In this document: positions 15,894 to 24,096 of the stretch, piece after piece
How the letters are laid out: every line of letters starts with the position of its first letter
How positions within the stretch are numbered: the stretch's first letter is position 1
Assembly (NCBI RefSeq): GCF_026626705.1
Contig: NZ_JAPNKC010000001.1
Location: forward strand, 1,674,001-1,738,000
Source: Pyxidicoccus sp. MSG2
GTDB taxonomy: Bacteria > Myxococcota > Myxococcia > Myxococcales > Myxococcaceae
Length of the DNA stretch: 64,000 nucleotides
Direction: 5' to 3'
Notes under the pieces: generated by a model
What the model saw: the letters and a program-made list of their open reading frames with translations, nothing else
What the model was told of the DNA's origin: nothing
Database searches by the model: none
Made by a program: the position numbers and the translations under genes

Positions 15894-16538
15894 TCACCCC
15901 GTGCGCTTGCGGCCCGCCGTCTTCGTCCGCTTCGTCGACTTGCTGGACGAGGCGCCCTTCTTCCCCGCGCCCTTCTTGCCGCGCGTGTCCGAGCCTCGGG
16001 CCTTCGACTTGGACTTCGTCTTCGCCTTCGAGGCCGCCTTCTTCGGCGCGCGCTCCTTCTTCGGCGGCGCGAGGATGGTGCCCCGGCACTTCGGCGAGCC
16101 GCACCTGCAGACATAGAGCGCCTCGGAGTCCGGGCCCATGTTCTCGGTGCGCTCGTAGGCGTAGTCGTAGACCAGCTCTTCGCCGGGCTCGATGTTGCGC
16201 AGGGCGAAGATGTAGATGTGGCCCTTGTCGATGAGGGCCTCGCAGTTCGGCTCACACGAGTGGTTGATGTAGCGCGACTCGTTGTGGACGGTGCCCGCGT
16301 CCAGCACGTGCTTGCCCTTGTCGTCCAGGTTGAACAGGAACGTGTGGTGCCGCTCCATGGCCTCGTCGTCGTAGCGGCGGTCGGCCTCTTCCTGGGTGAT
16401 GCGCTCGCCGATGTACTCGATGATGCGAGCCCCCTTGCGGATGCGGCGCGTGGCGAAGGCACCCTGGCCCTGGATGGAGGACGGGCGCAGCTCGAAGGGA
16501 ATCGGCTTCGGGGAGGGAATCAGTGTGGGTGAGGTCAT
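15894..16538 (-). CDS. SET-domain protein lysine methyltransferase with basic tail
   Basis: SET proteins transfer methyl groups from S-adenosylmethionine to lysines. Residues 16-155 hold the domain: GQGAFATRRIRKGARIIEYIGE, the cofactor and catalytic motif INHSCEPN (91-98), GEELVYDY (119-126), and a post-SET zinc motif CRCGSPKC (Cys144, 146, 151) that pairs with the Cys of NHSC. Residues 160-214 are almost only Lys, Ala, Ser, Arg and Gly, like a histone H1 tail, and could bind DNA or be a substrate for self-methylation. The gene lies just after a start region shared with the divergent DUF423 gene. The fold is certain; the substrate is not known. Confidence 0.9.
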   Translation of the reverse strand: MTSPTLIPSPKPIPFELRPSSIQGQGAFATRRIRKGARIIEYIGERITQEEADRRYDDEAMERHHTFLFNLDDKGKHVLDAGTVHNESRYINHSCEPNCEALIDKGHIYIFALRNIEPGEELVYDYAYERTENMGPDSEALYVCRCGSPKCRGTILAPPKKERAPKKAASKAKTKSKSKARGSDTRGKKGAGKKGASSSKSTKRTKTAGRKRTG

Positions 16539-16634
16539 TCGAATGGGTGCGTCCCCGGGAGTTCACGTTGGCCAGGACGCTCCGTCAGCGGCGGTGTAGC
16601 GTGCCCCAGACGGAGTTGCGATGAAAGGCACTCG

Positions 16635-17009
16635 ATGATGCGGATGTGGCTGGTCCTTGGTGCTGTGAACGCTTTCCTGTCCGTGGCGGCGGGAGCCTTC
16701 GGCGCGCATGCGCTCAAGGCCCGGCTTCCGCAGGACCTCCTGGTCATCTTCGAGACCGGAGCGCGCTACCACATGTACCACGCGCTCGGACTCGTGGCCG
16801 TGGGCCTGCTGGGGCACTTCCGCCCCTCCCCGCTGTTGTCCGGCGCGGGGTGGGCGATGCTCGCGGGCATCGTCCTCTTCTCCGGCAGCCTCTACGCGCT
16901 CGCCCTGTCCGGCGTCCGGGTGCTGGGCGCCATCACCCCGCTGGGCGGCCTGGGCTTCCTCGCCGGGTGGCTGCTCCTCGCCATCGCCGCGTGGCGCACC
17001 ACGGCCTGA
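16635..17009 (+). CDS. DUF423 family small inner-membrane protein
   Basis: The 124-residue protein matches DUF423 (YgdD type): it begins with a transmembrane segment LVLGAVNAFLSVAAGAFGAHALKARL, then FETGARYHMYHALGLV, and has four membrane helices in all. The FGAHALK and RYHMYHALGL motifs are diagnostic. Function is unknown in this family. The ATG at 16635 is one of two adjacent ATG codons. It diverges from the SET-domain gene and converges on a short unknown gene. Confidence 0.88.
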   Translation: MMRMWLVLGAVNAFLSVAAGAFGAHALKARLPQDLLVIFETGARYHMYHALGLVAVGLLGHFRPSPLLSGAGWAMLAGIVLFSGSLYALALSGVRVLGAITPLGGLGFLAGWLLLAIAAWRTTA

Positions 17010-17017
17010 GGCCGGTG

Positions 17018-17326
17018 TCACTCCTTCAACAGGGGCGGCATCGGGTAGAGGAAGTCGAGTTCCTTGTGGTTGCGCAGGCCACAGGCCTCGCGCTGCACCA
17101 TGAGGTTCCACCGCTGCTTCTCGGCCTCCAGGCGCGCCGCCCGGTAACGGGTGAAGAGCGCCGCGCGGCCGGGGCCTGAATGCGCGCGCACCTCGCGCTC
17201 GGCCCGGGACAGGTCCGCCAGCAACTCCTCCAGCTTGTCGCTCGTGCGGCGCAGCCCGGAGGCCTTCTCCTTCTGGAACTCGACCTCGACGGGCAACAGG
17301 GCATTCACGCGGTCATCGCGAGCCAT
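17018..17326 (-). CDS. Small coiled-coil-like hypothetical protein
   Basis: The 102-residue protein is charged and helical, with heptad-like Leu spacing (KLEELLADLSRAEREVRA), so a coiled coil is likely. It has no signal peptide. It ends nine bases before the convergent DUF423 stop. No family was recognised. Confidence 0.6.
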   Translation of the reverse strand: MARDDRVNALLPVEVEFQKEKASGLRRTSDKLEELLADLSRAEREVRAHSGPGRAALFTRYRAARLEAEKQRWNLMVQREACGLRNHKELDFLYPMPPLLKE

Positions 17327-17441
17327 GGCCTCGAATTAACAACCATGCCCGCGCAGTGCTCGCCTGGAGAGTGTGGGCTGCCTCCCTGCTCCTGACACGA
17401 CGGAGTGGCCGCCGCCCCGCCCGCGCGCCATCATCCGCCCC

Positions 17442-18728
17442 ATGCGCGTCCTGTTCGTCCTTGCCGCCCTGGCGGTCTCGTCCGCTTCCGCACAAACCGC
17501 CGCTCCGGCGCCCGCTGTGCCGAAGTCGTACCTGCTGCGCCCCGCGCGCGTCTTCGACGGTGTCACCGCGAAGCCCCAGGCGGGCTGGGTGGTGCTCGTC
17601 ACGGGAGACCGCATCACCGCGGCCGGCCCGGCGGCGCAGGTGAAGGCGCCCGCGGACGCGGAGGTGGTGGACCTGTCCGGCACCACGCTGCTGCCGGGCC
17701 TCATCGAGGGCCACTCGCACCTGCTGCTGCACCCGTACAACGAGACGTCGTGGAACGACCAGGTGCTGAAGGAGTCGCTCGCGCTGCGGGTGGCGCGCGC
17801 CACGAACCATGCGCGCGCCACGCTGCTGGCGGGCTTCACCACCGCGAGAGACCTCGGCACCGAGGGCGCCGCGGACGCGGACGTGGGGCTCAAGCAGGCC
17901 ATCGACCAGGGCATCATCCCCGGCCCCCGGCTGGTGGTGACGACGCGGGCCATCGTGGCCACCGGCAGCTACGGGCCCAAGGGCTTCGCCGCCGAGTGGA
18001 CGGTGCCACAGGGCGCCGAGGAGGCGGACGGCGTGGACTCGCTGGTGCGCGTGGTGCGCAGCCAGATTGGCCACGGCGCGGATTGGATCAAGGTCTACGG
18101 CGACTACCGCTGGGGCCCCAATGGAGAGGCGCGCCCCACCTTCTCCCAGGAGGAAATGAAGCTCATCGTCGACACCGCGAAGGACAGCGGCCGGCCGGTG
18201 GTGGTCCACGCCAGCACGGCGGAGGGCATGCGCCGCGCGGTGCTGGCGGGCGTGGAGAGCATCGAGCACGGCGACGACGGCACGCCCGAGGTCTTCAAGC
18301 TCATGGCCGAGCGGCGCGTCTTCTTCTGCCCCACCCTGGCGGCGGGGGACGCCGTCCTCCAGTACCGCGGATGGAAGAAGGGCGTGGACCCGGAGCCCGC
18401 CTCCATCACCACCAAGCGCGCCAGCTTCCGCGCGGCGCTGGCCGCGGGCGTGCCCATGTGCGTGGGCGGTGACTCGGGCGTCTTCGCGCATGGGGAGAAC
18501 GCGCGCGAGCTGGAGCTGATGGTGGAGTACGGGATGAAGCCCGTGCAGGTGCTCCAGGCGGCGACGTCCGGCAACGCGCGCATGCTGCACCGCGAGGACA
18601 AGCTGGGACAGGTGAAGGCGGGACTGCTCGCGGACCTCGTCGCCGTGGACGGGGACCCGACGCAGGACATCACCGCGCTGCGCAAGGTGCGGTTCGTGAT
18701 GAAGGGCGGCACCGTCCACCGCCGCTGA
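17442..18728 (+). CDS. Secreted metal-dependent amidohydrolase
   Basis: The 428-residue protein is an amidohydrolase of the imidazolonepropionase/prolidase-like group. A signal peptide ([16 protein letters not shown]) suggests a periplasmic location. Metal ligands are visible in order: HSH in [10 protein letters not shown], the Lys in WIKVYGDY that is usually carboxylated, VVHAST, IEHGDDG and the catalytic Asp in VGGDSGVF. The end ([20 protein letters not shown]) is the standard beta-sandwich tail. Relatives hydrolyse Xaa-Pro or Xaa-Arg/Lys dipeptides, but the substrate cannot be read here. ATG at 17442 starts the signal peptide; earlier in-frame codons do not look coding. Confidence 0.88.
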   Translation: MRVLFVLAALAVSSASAQTAAPAPAVPKSYLLRPARVFDGVTAKPQAGWVVLVTGDRITAAGPAAQVKAPADAEVVDLSGTTLLPGLIEGHSHLLLHPYNETSWNDQVLKESLALRVARATNHARATLLAGFTTARDLGTEGAADADVGLKQAIDQGIIPGPRLVVTTRAIVATGSYGPKGFAAEWTVPQGAEEADGVDSLVRVVRSQIGHGADWIKVYGDYRWGPNGEARPTFSQEEMKLIVDTAKDSGRPVVVHASTAEGMRRAVLAGVESIEHGDDGTPEVFKLMAERRVFFCPTLAAGDAVLQYRGWKKGVDPEPASITTKRASFRAALAAGVPMCVGGDSGVFAHGENARELELMVEYGMKPVQVLQAATSGNARMLHREDKLGQVKAGLLADLVAVDGDPTQDITALRKVRFVMKGGTVHRR

Positions 18729-18740
18729 AGGGGGCTTGCC

Positions 18741-19994
18741 TCAGCTCCGCGCTTCGGGGCTCACGGTGGCCTGCTCCGCTCCGGTCGCGCTCCGCCACGC
18801 CTCGTGCACCAGCGCGACGCCCGCGAACAGCAGCAGGCCGTTGCGCACCAGCAACAGCACCTCATGCGGAGCGCCGATGCCCGTGTTGTACGTGCTGCCC
18901 GCGAAGATGCCCCGGGTGATGACCGCGGCGATGAAGACGGCGACGGGCGCCGCACGCGGGCCGGACAGCAGCGCCAGCCCCGCCGAGCCCGTGAGCCAGA
19001 CGAGGTACTGCGGGCTGAGCACCGGGTTGAGGACGACGAAGGCGATGAGCGGCCCCAGCGCCAGCCGCGCCAGGTCCTCCACCTGCTCGGGCGCACGGCG
19101 GCGCACGGCCCACAGCCCCACGGCCGCCGAGCCCAGCGAGCCCGCCACCCACAGCCACCGCGACACGCCCTTCACCCACTCCGCCGCCGCGCCGTGCAAT
19201 TCATAAGCGGCCGGTGCATGCACCCACGCCACGTCCGGCACCTGGCCCAGCAGGTGCGCGCCCCACAGCAGTGAAGCTCCGAGCGACTCCACCTGGAGCC
19301 CACGCTCGACATGGAAGGACGCGAAGCCCCACCAGGGCCAGAAGGCGCTCAGCGGCAGCAGCGGCAGCGCACCCAACGTCAATCCCAGCACCAGCCGCCG
19401 TGCCGAAGCCCAAGAGCCCCGCCGCCAGCACACGGCCAGCGCGAGCGGCACCAGCACCACGGGGTACAGCTTCGTGACGATGCCCACCGACAGCGCCAGC
19501 CCCGCGAGCACATCACGCCTGCGCGACAGCGCCACCAGCGCGGCGAGGGTGAAGGTGGCGGGGATGAGGTCATACCGCTTGAGGTAGTGGACGCTCATCA
19601 CCCAGCTCGCCACCGAGTACACCGCGAAGGGCACCCAGGCCCGGCGCGAGTGCCCCCAGCGCCGCACGCCCTCGGACAGCAGCAGCCACTTGCTGGCGGC
19701 ATCGAAGAGCGTGAGCTGCAATCCGAAGAGGGGGACGAAGGCCTTCAGCGTCCCGCCGAGCCACGCCGCGGGGACGAACCACAGCAGCGCGTAGGGCGGG
19801 TACTCGAAGCGGAAGTCCTGATTGGGAGTGGCCCCGCCGAGGAAGGCGTGTGCCGTGTTGAAGTACAGCTCCAGGTCCTTCACCCGGGACGAGAAGGCAT
19901 AGAGCGCCAGGGGCGCCACGCTCACCGCCAGCCCGAGCCAGTGCCAGGGCGTGAAGCGGGACGAAGAGGACGGGGGAGCACTCGAAGCAGACAC
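18741..19994 (-). CDS. Polytopic membrane glycosyltransferase-like protein (GT87/DUF2029)
   Basis: The protein of about 417 residues has some ten membrane helices and the early motif YFNTAHAFLGGATPNQDFRFEYPP, typical of GT87/DUF2029 mannosyltransferase-like proteins. These use polyprenyl-phosphate sugars on the outer face of the inner membrane. Further family-like stretches are GIVTKLYPVVLVPLAL and LNPVLSPQYLVWL. The GTG at 19994 was chosen because upstream residues look non-coding and would overlap the pfkB gene. It lies 23 bp downstream of pfkB on the same strand. The substrate is unknown. Confidence 0.78.
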   Translation of the reverse strand: MSASSAPPSSSSRFTPWHWLGLAVSVAPLALYAFSSRVKDLELYFNTAHAFLGGATPNQDFRFEYPPYALLWFVPAAWLGGTLKAFVPLFGLQLTLFDAASKWLLLSEGVRRWGHSRRAWVPFAVYSVASWVMSVHYLKRYDLIPATFTLAALVALSRRRDVLAGLALSVGIVTKLYPVVLVPLALAVCWRRGSWASARRLVLGLTLGALPLLPLSAFWPWWGFASFHVERGLQVESLGASLLWGAHLLGQVPDVAWVHAPAAYELHGAAAEWVKGVSRWLWVAGSLGSAAVGLWAVRRRAPEQVEDLARLALGPLIAFVVLNPVLSPQYLVWLTGSAGLALLSGPRAAPVAVFIAAVITRGIFAGSTYNTGIGAPHEVLLLVRNGLLLFAGVALVHEAWRSATGAEQATVSPEARS

Positions 19995-20017
19995 GCGCGG
20001 GAACTCTCGAAGGCGGG

Positions 20018-20965
20018 CTACGCCGGGGACACGGGCACCGTCTGGACCTGGGCGAACAGGCGCTCGACGTCCGCGCGGTGGCACAGGTCCGTGCCCTGCG
20101 AGAGGAGCGCGCCCGTGCCGCAGGCGATGCCCCAGCGAAGGGCCTCCTCGGGCGACCTGCCCCGGGCCAGGGCCAGCGTCAGGCCGGCCACGAAGCTGTC
20201 ACCCGCGCCCACGGAGCTGTGCGTCTCCACTGGCGGCGGCGTCGCGAGGAACTGGCCGTCGCGCGTCGTCATCAGCGCGCCGTCCGCGCCCATGGAAACG
20301 GCGAGCAGTTCCGCGCGGCCCATGGCCACCAGCTCGCGGGCGGCGGTGGCCTGGGTGGCCAGGTCCTCCGTCTTCAGGCCGGTGAGGTCTCTCAGCTCGC
20401 GGCGGTTGGGCTTCGCCAGGTACACGCCCTCCTCCAGGGCCGCGCGGAGCGGAAGCCCGTTGGTGTCCACCACCACGCGCACGCCCTGCTTCCTTCCCAG
20501 GCGCGCCACGCGGGCATAGAAGTCCTCGGGGACGCCCGGCGGGAGGCTGCCGCTGGCCACGATGAAGGCGGCGCCGACGGCCACTTCGGACACCGCGTCC
20601 AGGCAGCGCTGCCACTCGCGCTCCGACAGCGTGGGGCCGGGGAGGATGAAGCGGTACTCGCGCGCGCTGGTTCCCTCGGCCACCGTGAAGCTCTCGCGGG
20701 TGTAGCCCTCGATGGGGATGGAGCGGCGCAGCAGGCCCTTCTCCTCCAGCAGGTGCTCCAGGATGCTCCCGGTGGGGCCGCCGCGGGTGTAGACGGCGAT
20801 GGACTCTCCGCCCAGCTCGCGCACGACGCGGGCCACGTTGATGCCGCCGCCGCCCGGGTCTCGAAGGACGGGGCCGCAGCGCAGCTTGTGCTCGGGCGTC
20901 ACCTCCGGTACCGACGTGGCCACGTCGATGGCCGGGTTGAGCGTCAGCGTCACGATGTGGGGCAT
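20018..20965 (-). CDS. pfkB: 6-phosphofructokinase, PfkB (ribokinase) type
   Basis: This 315-residue sugar kinase phosphorylates fructose 6-phosphate (or a related sugar phosphate) with ATP. It matches the E. coli PfkB isozyme along its length: LTLNPAID at the start, EHKLRC, PGGGGINVARVVRELGG, ASGSLPPGVP, KPNRREL and the catalytic anion-hole motif VGAGDSFVAGLTLALARG. ATG at 20965 follows AGGAG at the right distance. Close relatives include 1-phosphofructokinase and tagatose-6-phosphate kinase; the GGGGINVAR and KLRC motifs favour the PfkB isozyme. A GT87-type gene follows 23 bp downstream. Confidence 0.85.
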   Translation of the reverse strand: MPHIVTLTLNPAIDVATSVPEVTPEHKLRCGPVLRDPGGGGINVARVVRELGGESIAVYTRGGPTGSILEHLLEEKGLLRRSIPIEGYTRESFTVAEGTSAREYRFILPGPTLSEREWQRCLDAVSEVAVGAAFIVASGSLPPGVPEDFYARVARLGRKQGVRVVVDTNGLPLRAALEEGVYLAKPNRRELRDLTGLKTEDLATQATAARELVAMGRAELLAVSMGADGALMTTRDGQFLATPPPVETHSSVGAGDSFVAGLTLALARGRSPEEALRWGIACGTGALLSQGTDLCHRADVERLFAQVQTVPVSPA

Positions 20966-21164
20966 CTCGAGCGTTCTCCTGGGCGGTGTGCGCCGTCGGG
21001 TTGAGAGACAGCGGGAGCGCGCGGAGACTGCCCCACCCGGGGCCGCACCGCCAGCCGGGCGAGCGTTCGTGGGGCTCCACGCCCGGCGGGCGACGCCCCA
21101 ACCCGAGGCGTCACGTCGGTTCTCGTTGCCTTCGCGGGTAGGCTCGCGAATATCCCTCCCGCAC

Positions 21165-21722
21165 ATGACACCGCCCCGCAAGCCCACGCGCGAGGAACTG
21201 GACGCCGCCACCGGCCGGACGATGCCGGACCTCATCCAGCGCGGACTGCGCGTCCTCTTCTGTGGCATCAACCCCAGCCTCTACTCGGTGGTGGTGGGGG
21301 TCCACTTCGCGCGGCCGGGCAACCGCTTCTGGCCCACGCTGCACGCCGCGGGCATCACCTCGCGCCGGCTTCAGCCCTTCGAGCAGGAGGAGCTGCTCAC
21401 GCTGGGCTACGGCATCACCAACGTGGTGGACCGGGCCACGGCCACCGCGGACCTGCTGGAGGACGCGGAGCTGCGCGAGGGCGCGAAGTCATTGGAAGCC
21501 AAGGTGCGGCGCTACCGGCCGCGCTTCCTCGCGATGCTGGGAGTGGGCGCGTACCGCACCGCCTTCGGTCGGCCCAAGGCACAGCCCGGTCTCCAGCCCG
21601 AGACACTGGGCACGGCGCGCCTGTGGGTGCTGCCCAACCCGAGCGGGCTCAACGCGCACTATCAACTCTCGGACCTGGCACGCCTGTTCTCCGAGCTGCG
21701 CCGCGCGGCGGACGCGGGCTGA
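21165..21722 (+). CDS. mug: G/U mismatch-specific DNA glycosylase
   Basis: Mug removes uracil or thymine opposite guanine in DNA repair. The 185-residue protein shows the family motifs FCGINPSLYSV (catalytic Asn), HFARPGNRFWPTL, YGITNVVDRAT and NPSGLNAHYQ, in order and spacing. Length agrees with the family (about 165-185). ATG at 21165 was chosen because the sequence after it begins the conserved MPDLIQRGLRVLF helix; upstream residues overlap the divergent pfkB leader. It stands alone and converges on cysQ. Confidence 0.92.
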   Translation: MTPPRKPTREELDAATGRTMPDLIQRGLRVLFCGINPSLYSVVVGVHFARPGNRFWPTLHAAGITSRRLQPFEQEELLTLGYGITNVVDRATATADLLEDAELREGAKSLEAKVRRYRPRFLAMLGVGAYRTAFGRPKAQPGLQPETLGTARLWVLPNPSGLNAHYQLSDLARLFSELRRAADAG

Positions 21723-21752
21723 CACGTCAAGCGTGGAGCCGCGCCCTGGCGC

Positions 21753-22583
21753 TCAGCCGAGGATGCCGGCCTCGCGCGCGAAGCGGGCCACCACCGGCTG
21801 CACGTGCGGGAAGGCCGCGGCGTTGCACGCCAGCAGGCCGCGGTGGTTCTGCAGCTCCGAGCCGTCATACGAGTACGGCGTGCCACCCAGGTCCGTGAGG
21901 ATGCCCCCGGCCGAGCGCAGCACTGCCTCCGGCGCGCAGTTGTCCCAGCGGTAGCTCTTGCCGCTGGTGTGGATGTAGATGTCGGCGGTGGCCTCGGCGA
22001 GCAGGCCGCACTTGAGGCCCACCGAGCCGGACTCCTTCTCGCGGGTGATGCCCAGCTGCTTCGCCACCGCGTCCGTCAGCTTCGAGCGGTGCGAGCGCGA
22101 CACCACGAGCCGCAGCGACGCCGGCTCCGCCACGTCCGAGACGCGCAGCGCCCGGCGCCCGCCCTCGTCCTCCACGAAGCCGCCCTGCCCCACCAATCCG
22201 GAGAACAGCTTGTTGCCCACGGGGCGGAAGACGACGCCCACCGTCGCCTGCCCGCCCACGGCGAGGCCGATGTGGATGGCGAACTCGCCGTTGCGGTTGA
22301 CGAACTCCTGGGTGCCGTCGAGCGGGTCCACGTACCAGCAGCGCTCACGCCTGCCCTCCGAGCCGTTGTCGGACTCCTCGGCGACCACGCCGTCACCGGG
22401 GAAGGCCTTGCGCAGCTCGCCCACGATGAAGGCGTTGGCCTGCTCGTCGGCCGCGGTGACGGGGCCCATGCCGCCGGCCTTGTCCTGGACGGAGAAGTCG
22501 GTGGCGTAGATGCGCAGGAGGATGTCGCCGGCCTGGCGGGCAATGCGGCGGGCGGTGTCGAGCTCGGTGTCGAAGGAGGGCAT
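21753..22583 (-). CDS. cysQ: 3'(2'),5'-bisphosphate nucleotidase, inositol monophosphatase family
   Basis: The 276-residue protein is a Mg-dependent phosphatase that hydrolyses 3'-phosphoadenosine 5'-phosphate, a by-product of sulfate assimilation. It has the family motifs VTAADEQAN, the metal-binding VVAEESDNG, WYVDPLDGTQEF and WDNCAPEAVLRSAGG, all in order. Length is that of CysQ (about 250-275). ATG at 22583 follows GGAGG-like sequence weakly; no alternative start is close. It might instead act on inositol phosphates, since the superfamily motifs are shared; the VNRNGEFAIHIGL stretch fits CysQ better. Confidence 0.85.
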   Translation of the reverse strand: MPSFDTELDTARRIARQAGDILLRIYATDFSVQDKAGGMGPVTAADEQANAFIVGELRKAFPGDGVVAEESDNGSEGRRERCWYVDPLDGTQEFVNRNGEFAIHIGLAVGGQATVGVVFRPVGNKLFSGLVGQGGFVEDEGGRRALRVSDVAEPASLRLVVSRSHRSKLTDAVAKQLGITREKESGSVGLKCGLLAEATADIYIHTSGKSYRWDNCAPEAVLRSAGGILTDLGGTPYSYDGSELQNHRGLLACNAAAFPHVQPVVARFAREAGILG

Positions 22584-22808
22584 GGTGTGGCAACAGTCTG
22601 CCCCGCCCCCGCCTGCCCCGGGAGGCCAAAGTGGGACGGCGGTGAGGCGAAATGCCCCATCCGGGGCGGATTGCCCCACGGGGACGGCGCTCGAAGAGGT
22701 CCTCCCGGGGGTGGCCCCTGGCGTGCCCCGTGCAATGCACGACACGAACCACGCGCCGGGCCGGGAGGCTCGCGCGAAGGGCCACCAGGCAGACGAGGGC
22801 CGACCGAG

Positions 22809-23306
22809 ATGATGAAGGTGATGATGGCGGGAGTGATGATGTTGCTGGGGGCGACGCTGGCCTTCGGAGGCGCGCGGACGGTGGTGCGTGCGCACCAGAG
22901 CGCGAATTGGCCCACGACGGATGCCACCATCACCTCCTCCTCCGTGGAGACGATTCGCGTCCGGCGCGGGGGCACCCGCTTCCACCCGGAGGTGCGCTAC
23001 CAGTACACGGTGGCCGGCACGCCCTACTCCGCCAGCACGATTTCGTTCGCCGGCAATAACGCGGGCGCGCTGGCGGATGCGCAGCGCGTGACGCACCACT
23101 ACGCCTCGGGCAGCCACGTGCCGGTGCACTACGAGCCGGCGGACCCGTCCGTGGCCACCATCGAGGTGGGAGATGCCGGCGTCGCCAGCTACGTGCTGGC
23201 ACTCGGCGGGGCCGCGCTGGCGGTCATCGGCGGCTGGGGCCTGTGGGACATGCTCCGCGCCGAGCGCCGCGAGAAGCAGCGGCGCCAGCGCCCGCAGCCG
23301 GCCTGA
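22809..23306 (+). CDS. DUF3592 membrane protein
   Basis: The 165-residue protein has an N-terminal membrane helix, an extracytoplasmic beta-rich domain and a second helix near residues 130-150 before a basic tail. The centre (HPEVRYQYTVAGTPYSASTISF and VPVHYEPADPSVATIE) is diagnostic of DUF3592, whose function is unknown. The ATG at 22809 is the first of two adjacent ATG codons. It stands alone; a stem-loop follows. Confidence 0.85.
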   Translation: MMKVMMAGVMMLLGATLAFGGARTVVRAHQSANWPTTDATITSSSVETIRVRRGGTRFHPEVRYQYTVAGTPYSASTISFAGNNAGALADAQRVTHHYASGSHVPVHYEPADPSVATIEVGDAGVASYVLALGGAALAVIGGWGLWDMLRAERREKQRRQRPQPA

Positions 23307-23340
23307 GCGGCACGCAAGGGACCGGCGTGAGTCAACGGCC

Positions 23341-23364
23341 TTGACCCGGGAAGAGCCGGGTCAA
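23341..23364. terminator. Perfect inverted repeat between convergent genes
   Basis: TTGACCCGG (23341-23349) and CCGGGTCAA (23356-23364) form a nine-bp stem with a six-base loop between the DUF3592 gene and the convergent 23361-23792 gene, whose stop lies in the right arm. No T-run follows, so a terminator role is likely but not certain. Confidence 0.45.
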
Positions 23365-23792
23365 TCCATCCACTCCCGCCGGCTGAAGTACGGCCCATTC
23401 CCGCCGGGCAGCTCGTGGGTGAAGGCCATCGTCCACGCGAGGTCGGGTGGCCAGACGTAGAGGTCCTGCCGGAGCAGGCTGAAGTCCGGCAGGCCCTCGC
23501 CCTCGAGTCTCACCGCGGGCAAGGCTTCGCTCTCCGGAATCACCAGGAGCGCCCCTGGCGGCTCGAGCGCATAGGCATGCTGCGCCTTGGAGCCGCGCAG
23601 GGCATGCGCGTGCCCGAAGCTGAACACGTGCCAGTCGAGCTCCCCACGCTTCCACGCCCCCGTCTGCGCATGGAGCGAAGCCGCGTAGACGTCGCGCCAC
23701 GCCTGCATCAACCGCCAGCGCTCCCGACGCGGCAGCTCCTGGAAGGAGCCACCGCAGCGGGACAGGACCTCGATGTAATCAGCCGTGCTCAT
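23361..23792 (-). CDS. Hypothetical protein downstream of the Rhs toxin, possible second immunity protein
   Basis: The 143-residue protein is soluble and has an aromatic-rich body (ELDWHVFSFGHAHALRG, LYVWPPDLAWTMAFTHE) ending in FSRREWMD. The family was not recognised. It lies 27 bp downstream of a small immunity-like gene and reads in the same direction as the Rhs toxin. Single-domain proteins of this size after Rhs genes are often immunity proteins, sometimes left over from earlier toxin tips. That role is an inference from position. Confidence 0.65.
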   Translation of the reverse strand: MSTADYIEVLSRCGGSFQELPRRERWRLMQAWRDVYAASLHAQTGAWKRGELDWHVFSFGHAHALRGSKAQHAYALEPPGALLVIPESEALPAVRLEGEGLPDFSLLRQDLYVWPPDLAWTMAFTHELPGGNGPYFSRREWMD

Positions 23793-23819
23793 TCTCTCGG
23801 GCCCCCTGTGACGGGCACG

Positions 23820-24071
23820 TCACCCCTTCGCGCGGGCGGGGGTGACGATGATGTCAGCGGACGGATGCTCCTTCATCCACCCGGGATTCACCGTCGTCAG
23901 ATGGCGATGCGCGTTCGCGCCCTGGAGCGCTCCCGTTTCCATCTGGTTCGCCATCTCCGTCAGGAAGCTGGCCACCTGACGGAGCTGGGCGGGCGTCATG
24001 GAGAGCGTCACCTCTCGCAATTCCTGGAGCCCGTACTCATTGAGCGTCCTGTTGGAGTAGCCGTAGATCAT
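23820..24071 (-). CDS. Small probable immunity protein of the Rhs toxin
   Basis: The 83-residue protein begins MIYGYSNRTLNEYGLQELRE and continues with a helical segment (SMTPAQLRQVASFLTEMANQME), a His-containing loop and a final IIVTPA strand. This layout resembles the small immunity proteins called Imm32, although the match is from memory of the pattern only. It starts 25 bp after the stop of the Rhs gene, the usual place for the cognate immunity gene. Tight spacing supports co-expression with the toxin. Confidence 0.65.
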   Translation of the reverse strand: MIYGYSNRTLNEYGLQELREVTLSMTPAQLRQVASFLTEMANQMETGALQGANAHRHLTTVNPGWMKEHPSADIIVTPARAKG

Positions 24072-24096
24072 GTCTTCCTCGCTCTCAGGTCATGCC

